NCBI GenBank assembly: GCA_022843625.1 | Contig: JALHNH010000033.1 | Coordinates: 1-64,000 of the forward strand | Direction: 5' to 3' | Length of the DNA: 64,000 nt | From: Bryobacter sp. | GTDB taxonomy: Bacteria > Acidobacteriota > Terriglobia > Bryobacterales > Bryobacteraceae | Shown: piece after piece, positions 57,251-64,000 of the stretch | Layout: each line of letters starts with the position of its first letter | Position numbering within the stretch: position 1 is the first letter of the stretch | The notes under the pieces: model-generated | What the model saw: only the letters and a program-made list of their open reading frames with translations | Told to the model about the DNA's origin: nothing | The model's database searches: none | Translations under genes and position numbers: made by a program

Positions 57251-58237
57251 CTATAAATGCTTTCTGAGGAAGGGCCAAACAAGAGAGCCCCGAAACTCGT
57301 GACCACCCTCAAATTCTTCAAACACGAATTTGTCTTTTGCTCCTGTCTTTTCATAAACAAGTGCGGTTCGTTTGGCAGCGGCACGGCTCTTTTCGATCGG
57401 TAAGCCCTTGTCATTGTTGCCACCCTGCACCTGGAGCGGACGTGGGGTGATCAGCGAAGCAACATCAGCGGGAGACATGTCCATGAGGCGGCCTTCCGTT
57501 TTGCCGTCTGTGATAGCGGGCTGATCAGAAAAGCTACAGCTGGCTACGACGACTCCAATGCGTGGTTCAAGCGCAGCGGTGTAAAGGGAGTAGTAGCCGC
57601 CGTATGAGAGACCAATCATGGCGATACGTTTCGGGTCGATCTCGGGGCGCTTGAGGAGTTCGTCGAGGGCTAACGAAATCTTTTGGACTTCAACAGCGGC
57701 GAGGCTGGTGCCGACCGTACGGAATTTTTCGTCCAGTATCTTTCTAACATCAGGCGGAATTACTGTGCCGTTGTCCCGATCACGAAATGGGTACATCACG
57801 GTAAGGGGTGCATAGACGATGTAGCCTTCTGAGACGGCACCGCGAACCTGATCTTTGTAATTGGTTCCGCCGTTAAAGGTAGCCATCTCAGGGGTGCCTC
57901 CGCCGCCGTGCTGAGAGATAACCAGAGGAGCACGTTTGGCGACCGGCTTCTTGGGAACGATGTAGAGGCCATAAATTTCATCGCCATCGGTGAGTGGCAG
58001 GAAGCTTCGGTAGTAGTTGGCGACAGAGTCTTCGCCGGACTTTTCAAGACGGAGCGGACCTGCAGCTTTGAGGGCTGGAGCCGGGTAGCCGATGCGGTGG
58101 CGAAGGAGTTGGCGATTGGCATGGAGGTCTATTTGCTGCCAGAGCTTTTCGCGGAGAGCCATTGTATCGAGGAGCTTCTCCTCGTAAAGCTGTTGGGCAG
58201 AAAGCAGCAAGGCGAGGATGGCTCGGGTTACGATCAT
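57251..58237 (-). CDS. Secreted alpha/beta-hydrolase (acetyl-xylan esterase/dienelactone hydrolase-like)
   Basis: 328 residues from ATG 58237 (GTG at 58246 is possible). The N-terminus is hydrophobic (MIVTRAILALLLSAQQ), probably a signal peptide. The nucleophile elbow is GLSYGG; the acid is likely in the QGGNND segment and the catalytic His in GGHEF. SQHGGGGTPEMATF forms the oxyanion region. Resemblance is to acetyl-xylan esterases and related abhydrolases of polysaccharide degraders. It is divergent from the asparaginase gene 15 bases away. Confidence 0.8.
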   Translation of the reverse strand: MIVTRAILALLLSAQQLYEEKLLDTMALREKLWQQIDLHANRQLLRHRIGYPAPALKAAGPLRLEKSGEDSVANYYRSFLPLTDGDEIYGLYIVPKKPVAKRAPLVISQHGGGGTPEMATFNGGTNYKDQVRGAVSEGYIVYAPLTVMYPFRDRDNGTVIPPDVRKILDEKFRTVGTSLAAVEVQKISLALDELLKRPEIDPKRIAMIGLSYGGYYSLYTAALEPRIGVVVASCSFSDQPAITDGKTEGRLMDMSPADVASLITPRPLQVQGGNNDKGLPIEKSRAAAKRTALVYEKTGAKDKFVFEEFEGGHEFRGSLVWPFLRKHL

Positions 58238-58251
58238 GAGACCCACTTTAT

Positions 58252-59238
58252 ATGAACACGGTAGTCTTTTTTTTCACTGGCGGAACGATTTCAATGAAGG
58301 TAGATCCCGTTTTGGGTGGAGCGGTGCCGGCGCTTTCGGGTGAGGAAATTTTGGCCCATGATCCAGAGCTGTCGAGGCTTGCAAATCTGGAGGTGGTGAA
58401 CTTTGGAAGGTTAGCCGGGCCGCAGGTAACACCTCAACACATGTGGGATCTGTCGGAGCAGATACGGGCTGCCCTCGAGAGGTCCGAGGTAAGCGGTGTG
58501 GTAGTTACGCATGGCACCGATACGCTGGAGGAGACAGCATTCTTTCTTGATTTACGGCACCACTCACCGAAGCCTGTGGTGGTGATCGGAGCAATGCGCA
58601 ACGCCTCTGAGCTTTCCTATGATGGGCCTGCGAATGTAAGGGCAGCGGTGAGAGTGGCTATCGATGAAGGCGCCTGCGGGCAGGGTGTCCTTGTCCTGCT
58701 CAATGAGACGATTCATGCGGCAGCCCATGCAACGAAGATGGACACGCAGGCCATTGATACCTTTCAGTCACCTGTATTTGGGCCACTTGGCATTGTCGAT
58801 AAAGATCGTGTGTACTTTGCGCGGATGCTGAAGTACCGGCAGACGATTGTCACCTCTGCACTTGAGCTGCGAGTGGATCTGTTTCAGATGTATGCGGGGG
58901 CGGATGGGCGTTTTATCGATTCCGCAAGGGTTCAGGGCGCGAGGGGTATTGTGATTGAGGGCACGGGGCGCGGCAATGTACCACCCATGACATTGCCTGC
59001 GATTCAGAGGGCAATCGATGCAGGCTTGCCGGTTTTGCTTGCGACGCGGTGTGCACAGGGGCGGGTGCTCGATGCATACGCTTACGAAGGGTCTGGTAAA
59101 GACTTGCGGAATCGAGGAGTGATTTTTGCTGGAAGTCTGACTGGAGCCAAGGCGCGCATACTGCTGATGCTGGCGCTTGGAATCACGAGTGAAGTTAAGG
59201 AGTTGAAGAATTTGATTGAGGCGGGTCAGTACTTTTAG
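58252..59238 (+). CDS. L-asparaginase (type I/II family)
   Basis: A 328-residue protein with both threonine-containing signatures: TGGTIS (9-14, Thr12) and VVTHGTDTLEETAFFL (Thr89, Asp90). GAMRNASELSYDGPAN follows, then the catalytic Lys region HAAHATKMDTQ. There is no signal peptide, so a cytoplasmic enzyme is expected. It hydrolyses asparagine (and perhaps glutamine) to aspartate and ammonia. Its 3' end overlaps the small cysteine protein gene on the other strand by 44 bases. Confidence 0.92.
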   Translation: MNTVVFFFTGGTISMKVDPVLGGAVPALSGEEILAHDPELSRLANLEVVNFGRLAGPQVTPQHMWDLSEQIRAALERSEVSGVVVTHGTDTLEETAFFLDLRHHSPKPVVVIGAMRNASELSYDGPANVRAAVRVAIDEGACGQGVLVLLNETIHAAAHATKMDTQAIDTFQSPVFGPLGIVDKDRVYFARMLKYRQTIVTSALELRVDLFQMYAGADGRFIDSARVQGARGIVIEGTGRGNVPPMTLPAIQRAIDAGLPVLLATRCAQGRVLDAYAYEGSGKDLRNRGVIFAGSLTGAKARILLMLALGITSEVKELKNLIEAGQYF

Positions 59239-59392
59239 CGGCTTCAAAGCCACGGCAGTGAAAAACCGGGAGGCGCGGGTACTTCGGAAAGCCCGGATCA
59301 TCTTTGGCCCGGCCGCAATGATAGAAGGTGCTGCCGCGATCATTGACGATGCGGCGGACAAAGACGCAGCTTCCACACAGGCCGGGGTTCAT
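59195..59392 (-). CDS. Small conserved cysteine protein (zinc-ribbon-like)
   Basis: A 65-residue protein, MNPGLCGSC at the start, then NDRGSTFYHCGRAKDDPGFP and KYPRLPVFHCRGFE. Four cysteines (C6, C9, C26, C46) and the RGS, DP-FPKYP-LPV pattern agree with a small conserved family found in many Acidobacteriota and other bacteria. A ribosome-binding AAGGA precedes the ATG at 59392. Its last 44 bases lie inside the asparaginase coding end on the other strand. Function is unknown; one zinc ion is likely. Confidence 0.7.
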   Translation of the reverse strand: MNPGLCGSCVFVRRIVNDRGSTFYHCGRAKDDPGFPKYPRLPVFHCRGFEAAKSTDPPQSNSSTP

Positions 59393-59426
59393 TTCCTTTT
59401 GCTATGATCGCCCCACGTGAGGACTT

Positions 59427-59855
59427 GTGGCGATACAGAGCAATAAAAATCATGAACGGCGGGATCCCTGGTATCACTTTTTCCTTTCACCAGTGGTGCT
59501 GCTCAATGTTGTTTATTGGGGAATGCGGCTGGTGAGGGAACCAGACCTGAACTTGGCCTGGGGATTTATTGTGAGTTGTGGGCTGGTGGTTGCCGTGCTT
59601 AAATTGCGGCTGAATGCTTTGCGTGTGCAGGACCGGTTGATTCGGCTCGAGGAGCAGACAAGAGTCAGAAGGCTTTTGGGCAACGACGATACAAGCTGGG
59701 TGGAATCGGTGACTGTAGCGCAATGGATTGGCTTGCGATTTGCCTCTGATGGAGAGGTAGTAGGATTGGCGCGCAGAGCTTTGCAGGAGAAGCTGGACCC
59801 GAAAGAAATCAAGGAGGCAATCCGGGAATGGCGCCCGGACGAGAATCGTGTATGA
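59427..59855 (+). CDS. DUF6526-like membrane protein
   Basis: 142 residues from GTG 59427, preceded by GAGG. It begins with the family-like NKNHERRDPWYHFFLSPVVL, has two hydrophobic helices (about 18-36 and 44-62), then an amphipathic cytoplasmic domain (RLIRLEEQTRVRRLL, VAQWIGLRFASDGEVVGLAR, LDPKEIKEAIREW). Function is unknown. The stop overlaps the ATG of the lipoprotein gene (ATGA). Confidence 0.8.
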   Translation: MAIQSNKNHERRDPWYHFFLSPVVLLNVVYWGMRLVREPDLNLAWGFIVSCGLVVAVLKLRLNALRVQDRLIRLEEQTRVRRLLGNDDTSWVESVTVAQWIGLRFASDGEVVGLARRALQEKLDPKEIKEAIREWRPDENRV

Positions 59856-60328
59856 GACAGCTTTTTATAATTTTGATTTGCGGTTGGCTGGCATCTTGCG
59901 GAGGGAATACCCCGGTGGAGGAAGTAAAGAAACCCGCGCTCCCAGACCTGCCTCGCGCCATAGCTGAGGACGTGCGATTCCCTTCCCTCAACAGGAAGAG
60001 CATCGAAGTTGTTACGGCCCCGATGCTTGGGCTGACCTATCTTGGTGGCGGCAACCTGGCCCAGTATGAAACGGGAAAGCAGAAGTACAAGCTGCTGCTG
60101 ATCCGGTGCCGCAATGCAACCCAGGCGGGTAGCTATATTTTTGACATCAAAAACCAGATGAAAGATCCGAAGTTTGTGGCTTCATATGGTGGCTACTTCG
60201 ATGGAGCAACGAGCGCCGGGCCGCTCTTCGTGTTTGCCAAGGGCAGCTACATAGGCGGCATCGCAGGGTTGAGCGAAGAAGAAGCGATTCAGGCGGGCAA
60301 AGAATTTGCCGCTCGCATTCCTTACTAG
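59852..60328 (+). CDS. Small predicted lipoprotein
   Basis: 158 residues from ATG 59852. The signal peptide MRQLFIILICGWLASC ends in a lipobox (L-A-S-C), with the +2 residue Gly. The rest (PDLPRAIAEDVRFPSLNRKS, KQKYKLLLIRCRNATQAGSY) is not recognised. It is coupled to the preceding gene by an ATGA overlap. Its stop shares CTAG (60325-60328) with the convergent NTF2-like gene. Confidence 0.75.
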   Translation: MRQLFIILICGWLASCGGNTPVEEVKKPALPDLPRAIAEDVRFPSLNRKSIEVVTAPMLGLTYLGGGNLAQYETGKQKYKLLLIRCRNATQAGSYIFDIKNQMKDPKFVASYGGYFDGATSAGPLFVFAKGSYIGGIAGLSEEEAIQAGKEFAARIPY

Positions 60329-60744
60329 TTGCTGGTGTGGTCGTGGATGAACTTCCAGCCTTCTTTGGTCTTGCGACCAATCAGAGTCCAACGTCCGGAA
60401 GCTGGGCCGCCGCCGGCTTGCGTGCGGTCGAGAACAAATTTGCCGATGACGAGTGCGTATTCTTTACCAAGCATTTTCACTTCGACATCTTCAAAGTAGA
60501 GGCTGCCCATATGGACCTTGTCGGGGTAGTTGGTGCGATAACGAGTAAGAACGCCGTCGTAGCCACGCGAGACGTTTTTGCCGACGAAAGTAATCGTAGG
60601 GGACTGCTCATAAGCGCGTACGAACTCGTCTATGTCTCCGCGGTTCCAGGCTTTGGTCTGATCGTCGAGGACTTTTTTAATGGCGGCTTCTTCGCTTGCG
60701 GCAGGAAGGGAAAGCGCAAAAGCCAATACAAGAATCAATCTCAT
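60325..60744 (-). CDS. Exported NTF2/SnoaL-like protein (DUF4440 type)
   Basis: 139 residues with signal peptide (MRLILVLAFALSLPAAS). The cone-shaped NTF2-like fold is indicated by AAIKKVLDDQTKAWNRGDID, FVRAYEQSPTITFVGKNVSR, GYDGVLTRYRTNYPDK and the final GRWTLIGRKTKEGWKFIHDH, as in the DUF4440/YybH group. Such proteins bind small ligands or act as minor enzymes; none is implied here. Its start is 17 bases from the divergent methyltransferase gene. Confidence 0.82.
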   Translation of the reverse strand: MRLILVLAFALSLPAASEEAAIKKVLDDQTKAWNRGDIDEFVRAYEQSPTITFVGKNVSRGYDGVLTRYRTNYPDKVHMGSLYFEDVEVKMLGKEYALVIGKFVLDRTQAGGGPASGRWTLIGRKTKEGWKFIHDHTSN

Positions 60745-60761
60745 GCCTGAAACTATAGCTT

Positions 60762-61652
60762 GTGAGTGAGCTCGAACGGAAAATCGCAGAACGAATCCAG
60801 CGGGAAGGACCCATTCCGTTTTCGGTGTTCATGGAGATGGCTCTTTATGATGAAGCACTTGGCTATTATCGCGGGGATCCGTTTGGCAAAGACGGGGATT
60901 TCTTTACCGCATCGCAGTTGCAGCCCGTGTTTGGAGCTTATGTGCGGGCCGTTGCCGGGAAGTGGATGCCCGGCTTTGAATGCCTGGTGGATATCGGTGC
61001 CGGGCGTTGTGAGTTGAGCAAAAGCTTTGAGGATGGAGTCTACAGGAGTGTCGAAAAGGGACAGCGAATTTCCAAATCAAAAAACGCGATTTTGTTTTCA
61101 AACGAATTGATCGATGCGATGCCTGTGGATCTCTATCAGGGCGATGTGATGTTGAAAGTCGATTGTCGGGATGGACGTTTTGTCTGGTGGCCTCATAGCC
61201 CGGGCGAAGGGGTGCGCGAGACGCGAGACGTGGTGATGGCGCATCTTCATGAAGCGTATGAAGCTATCGACGAAGGCTTCTACATTCTTATCGACTACGG
61301 GTATAGAAATCTTGAGAGAGGAAGATTCGCGCGTGGATCTTTGATGAGCTATCGCAAGCATGTGGCAAACGATGAGGTGTTGCTTGAGCCTGGCAAAAGA
61401 GACATCACGGCCCATGTAGATTGGGATTCGCTGCTCGATATGGCGGTAGTTGCCGGATGGGAAGTGGCATCGTTTGAGAGCCTGAGAGCTTCTATGTTGA
61501 GCCTGGGGCCTGAAGTAATGGGAGGCCTGTATTCATTGGACGAAATGCAATTCAGGACATTGCTGTTTTCATTTGGAGAGAGCTTTGATGTTTTGATTTT
61601 GAGCAAAAGGAAGGGCCCCGATTTCGCGGGGCCCGGTTTGGTTAATAGATAA
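60762..61652 (+). CDS. MidA/NDUFAF7-like SAM-dependent methyltransferase
   Basis: 296 residues, GTG start. The family opening IAERIQREGPIPFSVFMEMA, LYDEALGYYRG and FFTASQLQPVFGAYVR are clear. The SAM motif is VDIGAGRCELS, and FSNELIDAMPVDL and FYILIDYGYRN follow. It is somewhat shorter than the usual 350-400 residues. Human NDUFAF7 methylates an arginine of complex I; bacterial members are less well known. The final 12 codons run through a strong hairpin (61613-61634), suggesting the natural end of the fold is earlier at SKRK. Confidence 0.83.
   Translation: MSELERKIAERIQREGPIPFSVFMEMALYDEALGYYRGDPFGKDGDFFTASQLQPVFGAYVRAVAGKWMPGFECLVDIGAGRCELSKSFEDGVYRSVEKGQRISKSKNAILFSNELIDAMPVDLYQGDVMLKVDCRDGRFVWWPHSPGEGVRETRDVVMAHLHEAYEAIDEGFYILIDYGYRNLERGRFARGSLMSYRKHVANDEVLLEPGKRDITAHVDWDSLLDMAVVAGWEVASFESLRASMLSLGPEVMGGLYSLDEMQFRTLLFSFGESFDVLILSKRKGPDFAGPGLVNR
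61613..61634 (-). terminator. Hairpin, likely terminator of the lysine-rich gene
   Basis: GGGCCCCG (61613-61620) and CGGGGCCC (61627-61634) form a perfect 8-base stem with the loop ATTTCG. Read on the minus strand it is followed by TTCCTTTTG, a U-rich tail, so it fits termination of the lysine/alanine-repeat gene. On the plus strand it lies inside the last codons of the methyltransferase gene. Confidence 0.65.
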
Positions 61653-61685
61653 AGATCGCACGCTCTTGCGAGCGCAACCGAAAAA

Positions 61686-61868
61686 CTACTTCTTCTTCGG
61701 AGCGGCCTTCTTGGCCGGAGCAGCCTTCTTGGCCGGAGCGGCCTTCTTTGCCGGAGCGGCCTTCTTTGCCGGAGCAGCGGCCTTCTTTGCCGGAGCGGCT
61801 TTCTTTGCCGGAGCGGCCTTCTTTGCCGGAGCGGCTTTCTTTGCTACTGCCTTGGTTGCATTCTTCAT
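61686..61868 (-). CDS. Lysine/alanine/proline repeat protein (histone H1-like)
   Basis: 60 residues from ATG 61868 (MKNATKAVAKKAAPAKK), with in-frame ATGs at 61877 and 61889 as longer options. Nearly the whole protein is a KKAAPA hexamer repeated about eight times, ending in PKKK. This is the composition of the C-terminal tails of bacterial histone H1-like and AlgP-type proteins, expected to bind DNA or polyanions non-specifically. It is extremely basic and probably disordered. A hairpin terminator follows. Confidence 0.72.
   Translation of the reverse strand: MKNATKAVAKKAAPAKKAAPAKKAAPAKKAAAPAKKAAPAKKAAPAKKAAPAKKAAPKKK
61717..61850. repeat. Tandem repeat coding KKAAPA
   Basis: An 18-base unit (plus-strand GCCTTCTTTGCCGGAGCG, with variants) is repeated about seven times; one unit has an extra GCA/GCG codon near 61775. 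It is the coding repeat of the lysine-rich gene and may vary in copy number by slippage. Confidence 0.8.
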
Positions 61869-62035
61869 TCGAATCATTCTCCCTAACATCAATTTGAGTC
61901 CCCGCGAGGAGGACTCAGTGCTTCAGATATAAAGTCTTTCGCAAATAATGTCAAGAAAAAAATGCTTCCTGGAGCAGTGCGCAAAGTTTAAAACATTTAT
62001 AAGTAAAATTGTTTCGAAGAGGAATAGCGATATCA

Positions 62036-62698
62036 ATGATGCTTCGCACACTTGTCATTATTGGCTTTGCGCTTATGTTGGCCTGTTCATGCTCCCGCAA
62101 CAAGACCACGAAGAGCGTGCCGAATGCTCCACAACCAAATGTGCGGGCGGTGAAGATTGGAGACATGGAACGAGGCATTGCCAGTTGGTATGGAGATCCT
62201 TATCATGGCCGCAGGAGTGCCAATGGAGAGGTGTTCGACATGAATGAGAAGACAGCGGCTCATCGCACGATGCCCTTCGGAACATGGGTGCGGGTTGAGA
62301 ACGAGAGCAACAGCAAAAAAGTGAATGTGAGGATCACCGATCGTGGACCTTTCGTTGGCGATCGAATCATCGATCTCTCACGGAGGGCAGCTGAAGAGAT
62401 TGAAATGATCGGGCCTGGGACAACGATGGTGAATCTGAAGGTGATCGATACTCCAAGAGGTGAAGTGGTAGAGAAGTACGGTGTTCAGTTGGCAGCATGG
62501 GAAGACCGGCGCAAGGCAGAGGAGTTGAAGAAGGAGATTGAGCGAGTAGTGAAGCGGGTGCGTGTCGTGGAAAAAGAAGGAAAGCCCGTGGTGTACCGGG
62601 TAATTGCCGGCGAGGGAACCCGCGAAGAAGCAGAAGCACTCGCTCGCAAGTTGCGGGATGAAGGGCATCGAGGATTTGTGACTCGTCATGTACCCTAG
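62036..62698 (+). CDS. rlpA: RlpA-like lipoprotein with SPOR domain
   Basis: 220 residues from ATG 62036 (adjacent ATG 62039), preceded by GAGG. The lipoprotein signal MMLRTLVIIGFALMLACS has Cys in a lipobox. The double-psi beta barrel reads GIASWYGDPYHGRRSANGEV, TAAHRTMPFGTWVRVEN and VRITDRGPFVGDRIIDLSRR, with the catalytic Asp. A SPOR domain (about 150-220, YGVQLAAWEDRRKAEELK, RVIAGEGTREEAEALARKL) binds denuded peptidoglycan at the septum. It is a lytic transglycosylase acting on naked glycan strands. Confidence 0.93.
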   Translation: MMLRTLVIIGFALMLACSCSRNKTTKSVPNAPQPNVRAVKIGDMERGIASWYGDPYHGRRSANGEVFDMNEKTAAHRTMPFGTWVRVENESNSKKVNVRITDRGPFVGDRIIDLSRRAAEEIEMIGPGTTMVNLKVIDTPRGEVVEKYGVQLAAWEDRRKAEELKKEIERVVKRVRVVEKEGKPVVYRVIAGEGTREEAEALARKLRDEGHRGFVTRHVP

Positions 62699-62785
62699 AA
62701 GAACTGTAAAAAATATGCACCTATGCCGAAACAATTCTGAAGATTTTTGCCTGTCTCGGCCCACTACCCCAAAGGTGTAGTCTCT

Positions 62786-63841
62786 ATGCGTTCATCACTC
62801 GAGGAAAATCTCAAAGTACTGATTGGCCAATCGCCGCGGATGCTGCAGTTGCAGCGACTGATCGACAAGCTGGGGCGATGCCGCTGGCCGGTGCTTGTTC
62901 TGGGCGAGACAGGCACGGGCAAGGAAGTAGTGGCGCGATCCATTCACGACGTTTTGCACGATGGGCCCTTTGTGACGATCGACTGTTCGTCGATGGTGGG
63001 GCCGTTGATGGAGAGCGAGTTGTTTGGTTACGTGAAGGGTGCGTTTACTGGAGCGAACAATTCCAAAGCAGGGTTGATCGAGCTGGCAAATGGTGGCACC
63101 GCGTTTCTCGATGAAATTGGTGAGTTGCCGCTTGAGTTGCAGGCAAAGCTACTGCGGGTTCTGCAAGAGAAGGAATATCGACCGGTGGGTGGCCTGGCTC
63201 AGAAGAGAGCTGACTTCCGCGTGATCGCGGCCACGAATCGAGATCTGGCGAAGGAAGTAGAGAAGGGAAACTTCCGCCGCGACCTCTACTATCGACTGAA
63301 CGTAGTGACGCTGCGGCTGACGCCGTTGAAAGACCGTCGCGAGGATGTTCCTCATCTTGTTGCGTACTTCCTGCGGCGGTATGGACGGATGCAGGGGATG
63401 GAGCCGGAAGTGCTTGAGGCTCTGTTGAGCTATGACTGGCCAGGAAACGTTCGCGAACTGGAGAACTGTATCCAACACATGCTGGCAGTAAACTCCGGGC
63501 CTTCTTTTCATCGCGGGGATCTGCCTTCGAGTGTCGTAAATGCGCTACAGCGTCGGGCACCAATTGCGGCCCCAACGCCCTCATTTGTTCAACCGATGAC
63601 ATATCCCGATGCATCAACCCCGAGCTTCCCGCCCTCTTATTCCTATTCAAGTGGTGCGGCTACAGCACCAGCGCTTGCGCCTGTGCCTGTCGTTCCATTG
63701 GCGGAACTTGAGCGGCAGGCGATCATGCGGGCACTGGAGTATACGAAGGGTGACCGGTTGACGGCCGCCTCGCTATTGGGAATTGGCAGGACGACGCTTT
63801 ACCGGAAGCTCAAAGAATACGAGTTGGGCGAAGAAGCCTGA
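62786..63841 (+). CDS. Sigma-54-dependent activator without N-terminal sensor domain
   Basis: 351 residues from ATG 62786 (MRSSLEENLKVLIGQSPRML). The AAA+ domain starts almost at once: Walker A GETGTGKE (40-47), GAFTGA loop for sigma-54 contact (85-90), Walker B GTAFLDEIGELP and RDLYYRLNVVTLRL. A Pro/Ser/Tyr-rich linker (about 260-305) precedes a Fis-type helix-turn-helix (DRLTAASLLGIGRTTLYRKL). No receiver, PAS or GAF domain is present, so control must be by a partner or expression. The following gene begins a response regulator. Confidence 0.92.
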   Translation: MRSSLEENLKVLIGQSPRMLQLQRLIDKLGRCRWPVLVLGETGTGKEVVARSIHDVLHDGPFVTIDCSSMVGPLMESELFGYVKGAFTGANNSKAGLIELANGGTAFLDEIGELPLELQAKLLRVLQEKEYRPVGGLAQKRADFRVIAATNRDLAKEVEKGNFRRDLYYRLNVVTLRLTPLKDRREDVPHLVAYFLRRYGRMQGMEPEVLEALLSYDWPGNVRELENCIQHMLAVNSGPSFHRGDLPSSVVNALQRRAPIAAPTPSFVQPMTYPDASTPSFPPSYSYSSGAATAPALAPVPVVPLAELERQAIMRALEYTKGDRLTAASLLGIGRTTLYRKLKEYELGEEA

Positions 63842-63877
63842 GAATAAAGGCCTGTGCCGCGCACTTTCCTGTTGAGA

Positions 63878-64000
63878 ATGCGCAAGAAGTACACCCGAAT
63901 TCTATTGCTTGAAGACAACCTGGCGGATGCGAGTTTTTTGCGTGATGCGCTCGGTGAGCTGGAAGAGCTGCAAAACGGTAACACGTGGCTGAGTCCGTTT
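63878..64000 (+). CDS. Response regulator receiver domain, start only
   Basis: The gene runs off the end of the window. The first 40 codons (ATG 63878; GTG 63854 possible) read MRKKYTRILLLEDNLADASF and then LRDALGELEELQNG, the beta-1 strand and acidic pocket (EDN) plus alpha-1 of a CheY-like receiver. The longer inserted loop suggests the Rcp1-type receivers that pair with phytochromes or hybrid kinases. The start is 37 bases after the sigma-54 activator stop. Confidence 0.75.
   Translation, partial: MRKKYTRILLLEDNLADASFLRDALGELEELQNGNTWLSPF

Noticed and set aside
61661-61674. Small hairpin CGCTC-TTGC-GAGCG
   Set aside because: The stem is only five pairs and no T-run follows on either strand, so it is not called as a terminator.
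61666-61932. Plus-strand frame of alanine/phenylalanine/glycine repeats (AAFFAG)
   Set aside because: It is the mirror of the KKAAPA repeat; there is no ribosome-binding site, and the lysine-rich frame has a known composition and a terminator.

Overview
The window looks like a chromosomal stretch from an Acidobacteriota bacterium of the Bryobacter/Solibacter type. This is inferred from gene content, not from a search. The signs are repeated planctomycete-style cytochrome/DUF1549/DUF1553 plus DUF1501 pairs, a BlaI-M56 pair whose protease carries tandem SDGDK-type repeats, a PEP-CTERM protein, a carboxypeptidase-regulatory/TonB receptor, many Tat-signal enzymes and high-GC coding. I found no rRNA, tRNA, CRISPR array, transposase or prophage. 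The density is very high: most convergent neighbours overlap at their stop codons, and several operons are joined by ATGA/GTGA/TAATG overlaps.

Layout. 1-2.6 kb: end of a GMC oxidoreductase with its small Tat-signal subunit, then a secreted serine hydrolase. 2.7-12.3 kb: a cytochrome/ankyrin/alpha-barrel fusion protein, a beta-hydroxyacid dehydrogenase divergent from an MFS carrier, and a DUF1549/1553 - DUF1501 - PPC-domain operon. 12.3-16.2 kb: a TLC-like nucleotide transporter, a Shewanella-like phosphatase and a secreted FAM20/HipA-like kinase. 16.4-25.6 kb: a second cytochrome/DUF1501 pair, a strong terminator, an actin-like ATPase/peptidoglycan amidase operon and a DUF1800/DUF1501 pair. 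25.5-27.3 kb: a PepSY membrane protein and a SIMPL protein. 27.4-29.3 kb: a decayed island with a truncated YhcG-type nuclease, a frameshifted gene and 430 bp of empty DNA. 29.4-31.0 kb: purMN. 31.1-35.0 kb: three secreted amidohydrolases in an operon. 35.0-43.5 kb: a membrane MutS-like ATPase, an enolase-superfamily enzyme, a deacetylase overlapping an ACP, an acyl-CoA ligase/PPK2/ene-reductase operon and an inositol-phosphatase-family enzyme. 43.5-48.4 kb: a degenerate M48-like protein head-to-head with a fourth cytochrome/DUF1501-type cluster. 48.4-52.3 kb: threonine ammonia-lyase, the BlaI/M56 operon with visible operator repeats, and YbjQ. 52.3-56.9 kb: a TonB receptor behind a PEP-CTERM protein, a TIM-barrel amidohydrolase and QueD. 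57-64 kb: ferredoxin, esterase, asparaginase, several small proteins, a MidA-type methyltransferase, a lysine/alanine-repeat protein, RlpA, a sigma-54 activator and the start of a response regulator.

How it fits together. Much of the window serves the periplasm and cell surface: Tat-exported DUF1501 proteins with multi-domain cytochromes, secreted hydrolases, amidohydrolases, an asparaginase and esterases. This suggests a heterotroph that breaks down complex organic matter. The least understood pieces are the actin-like ATPase/amidase operon, the secreted kinase, the cytochrome-ankyrin fusion, the amidohydrolase triplet with two members lacking the usual metal-binding motif, and the repeat-bearing M56 sensor protease.
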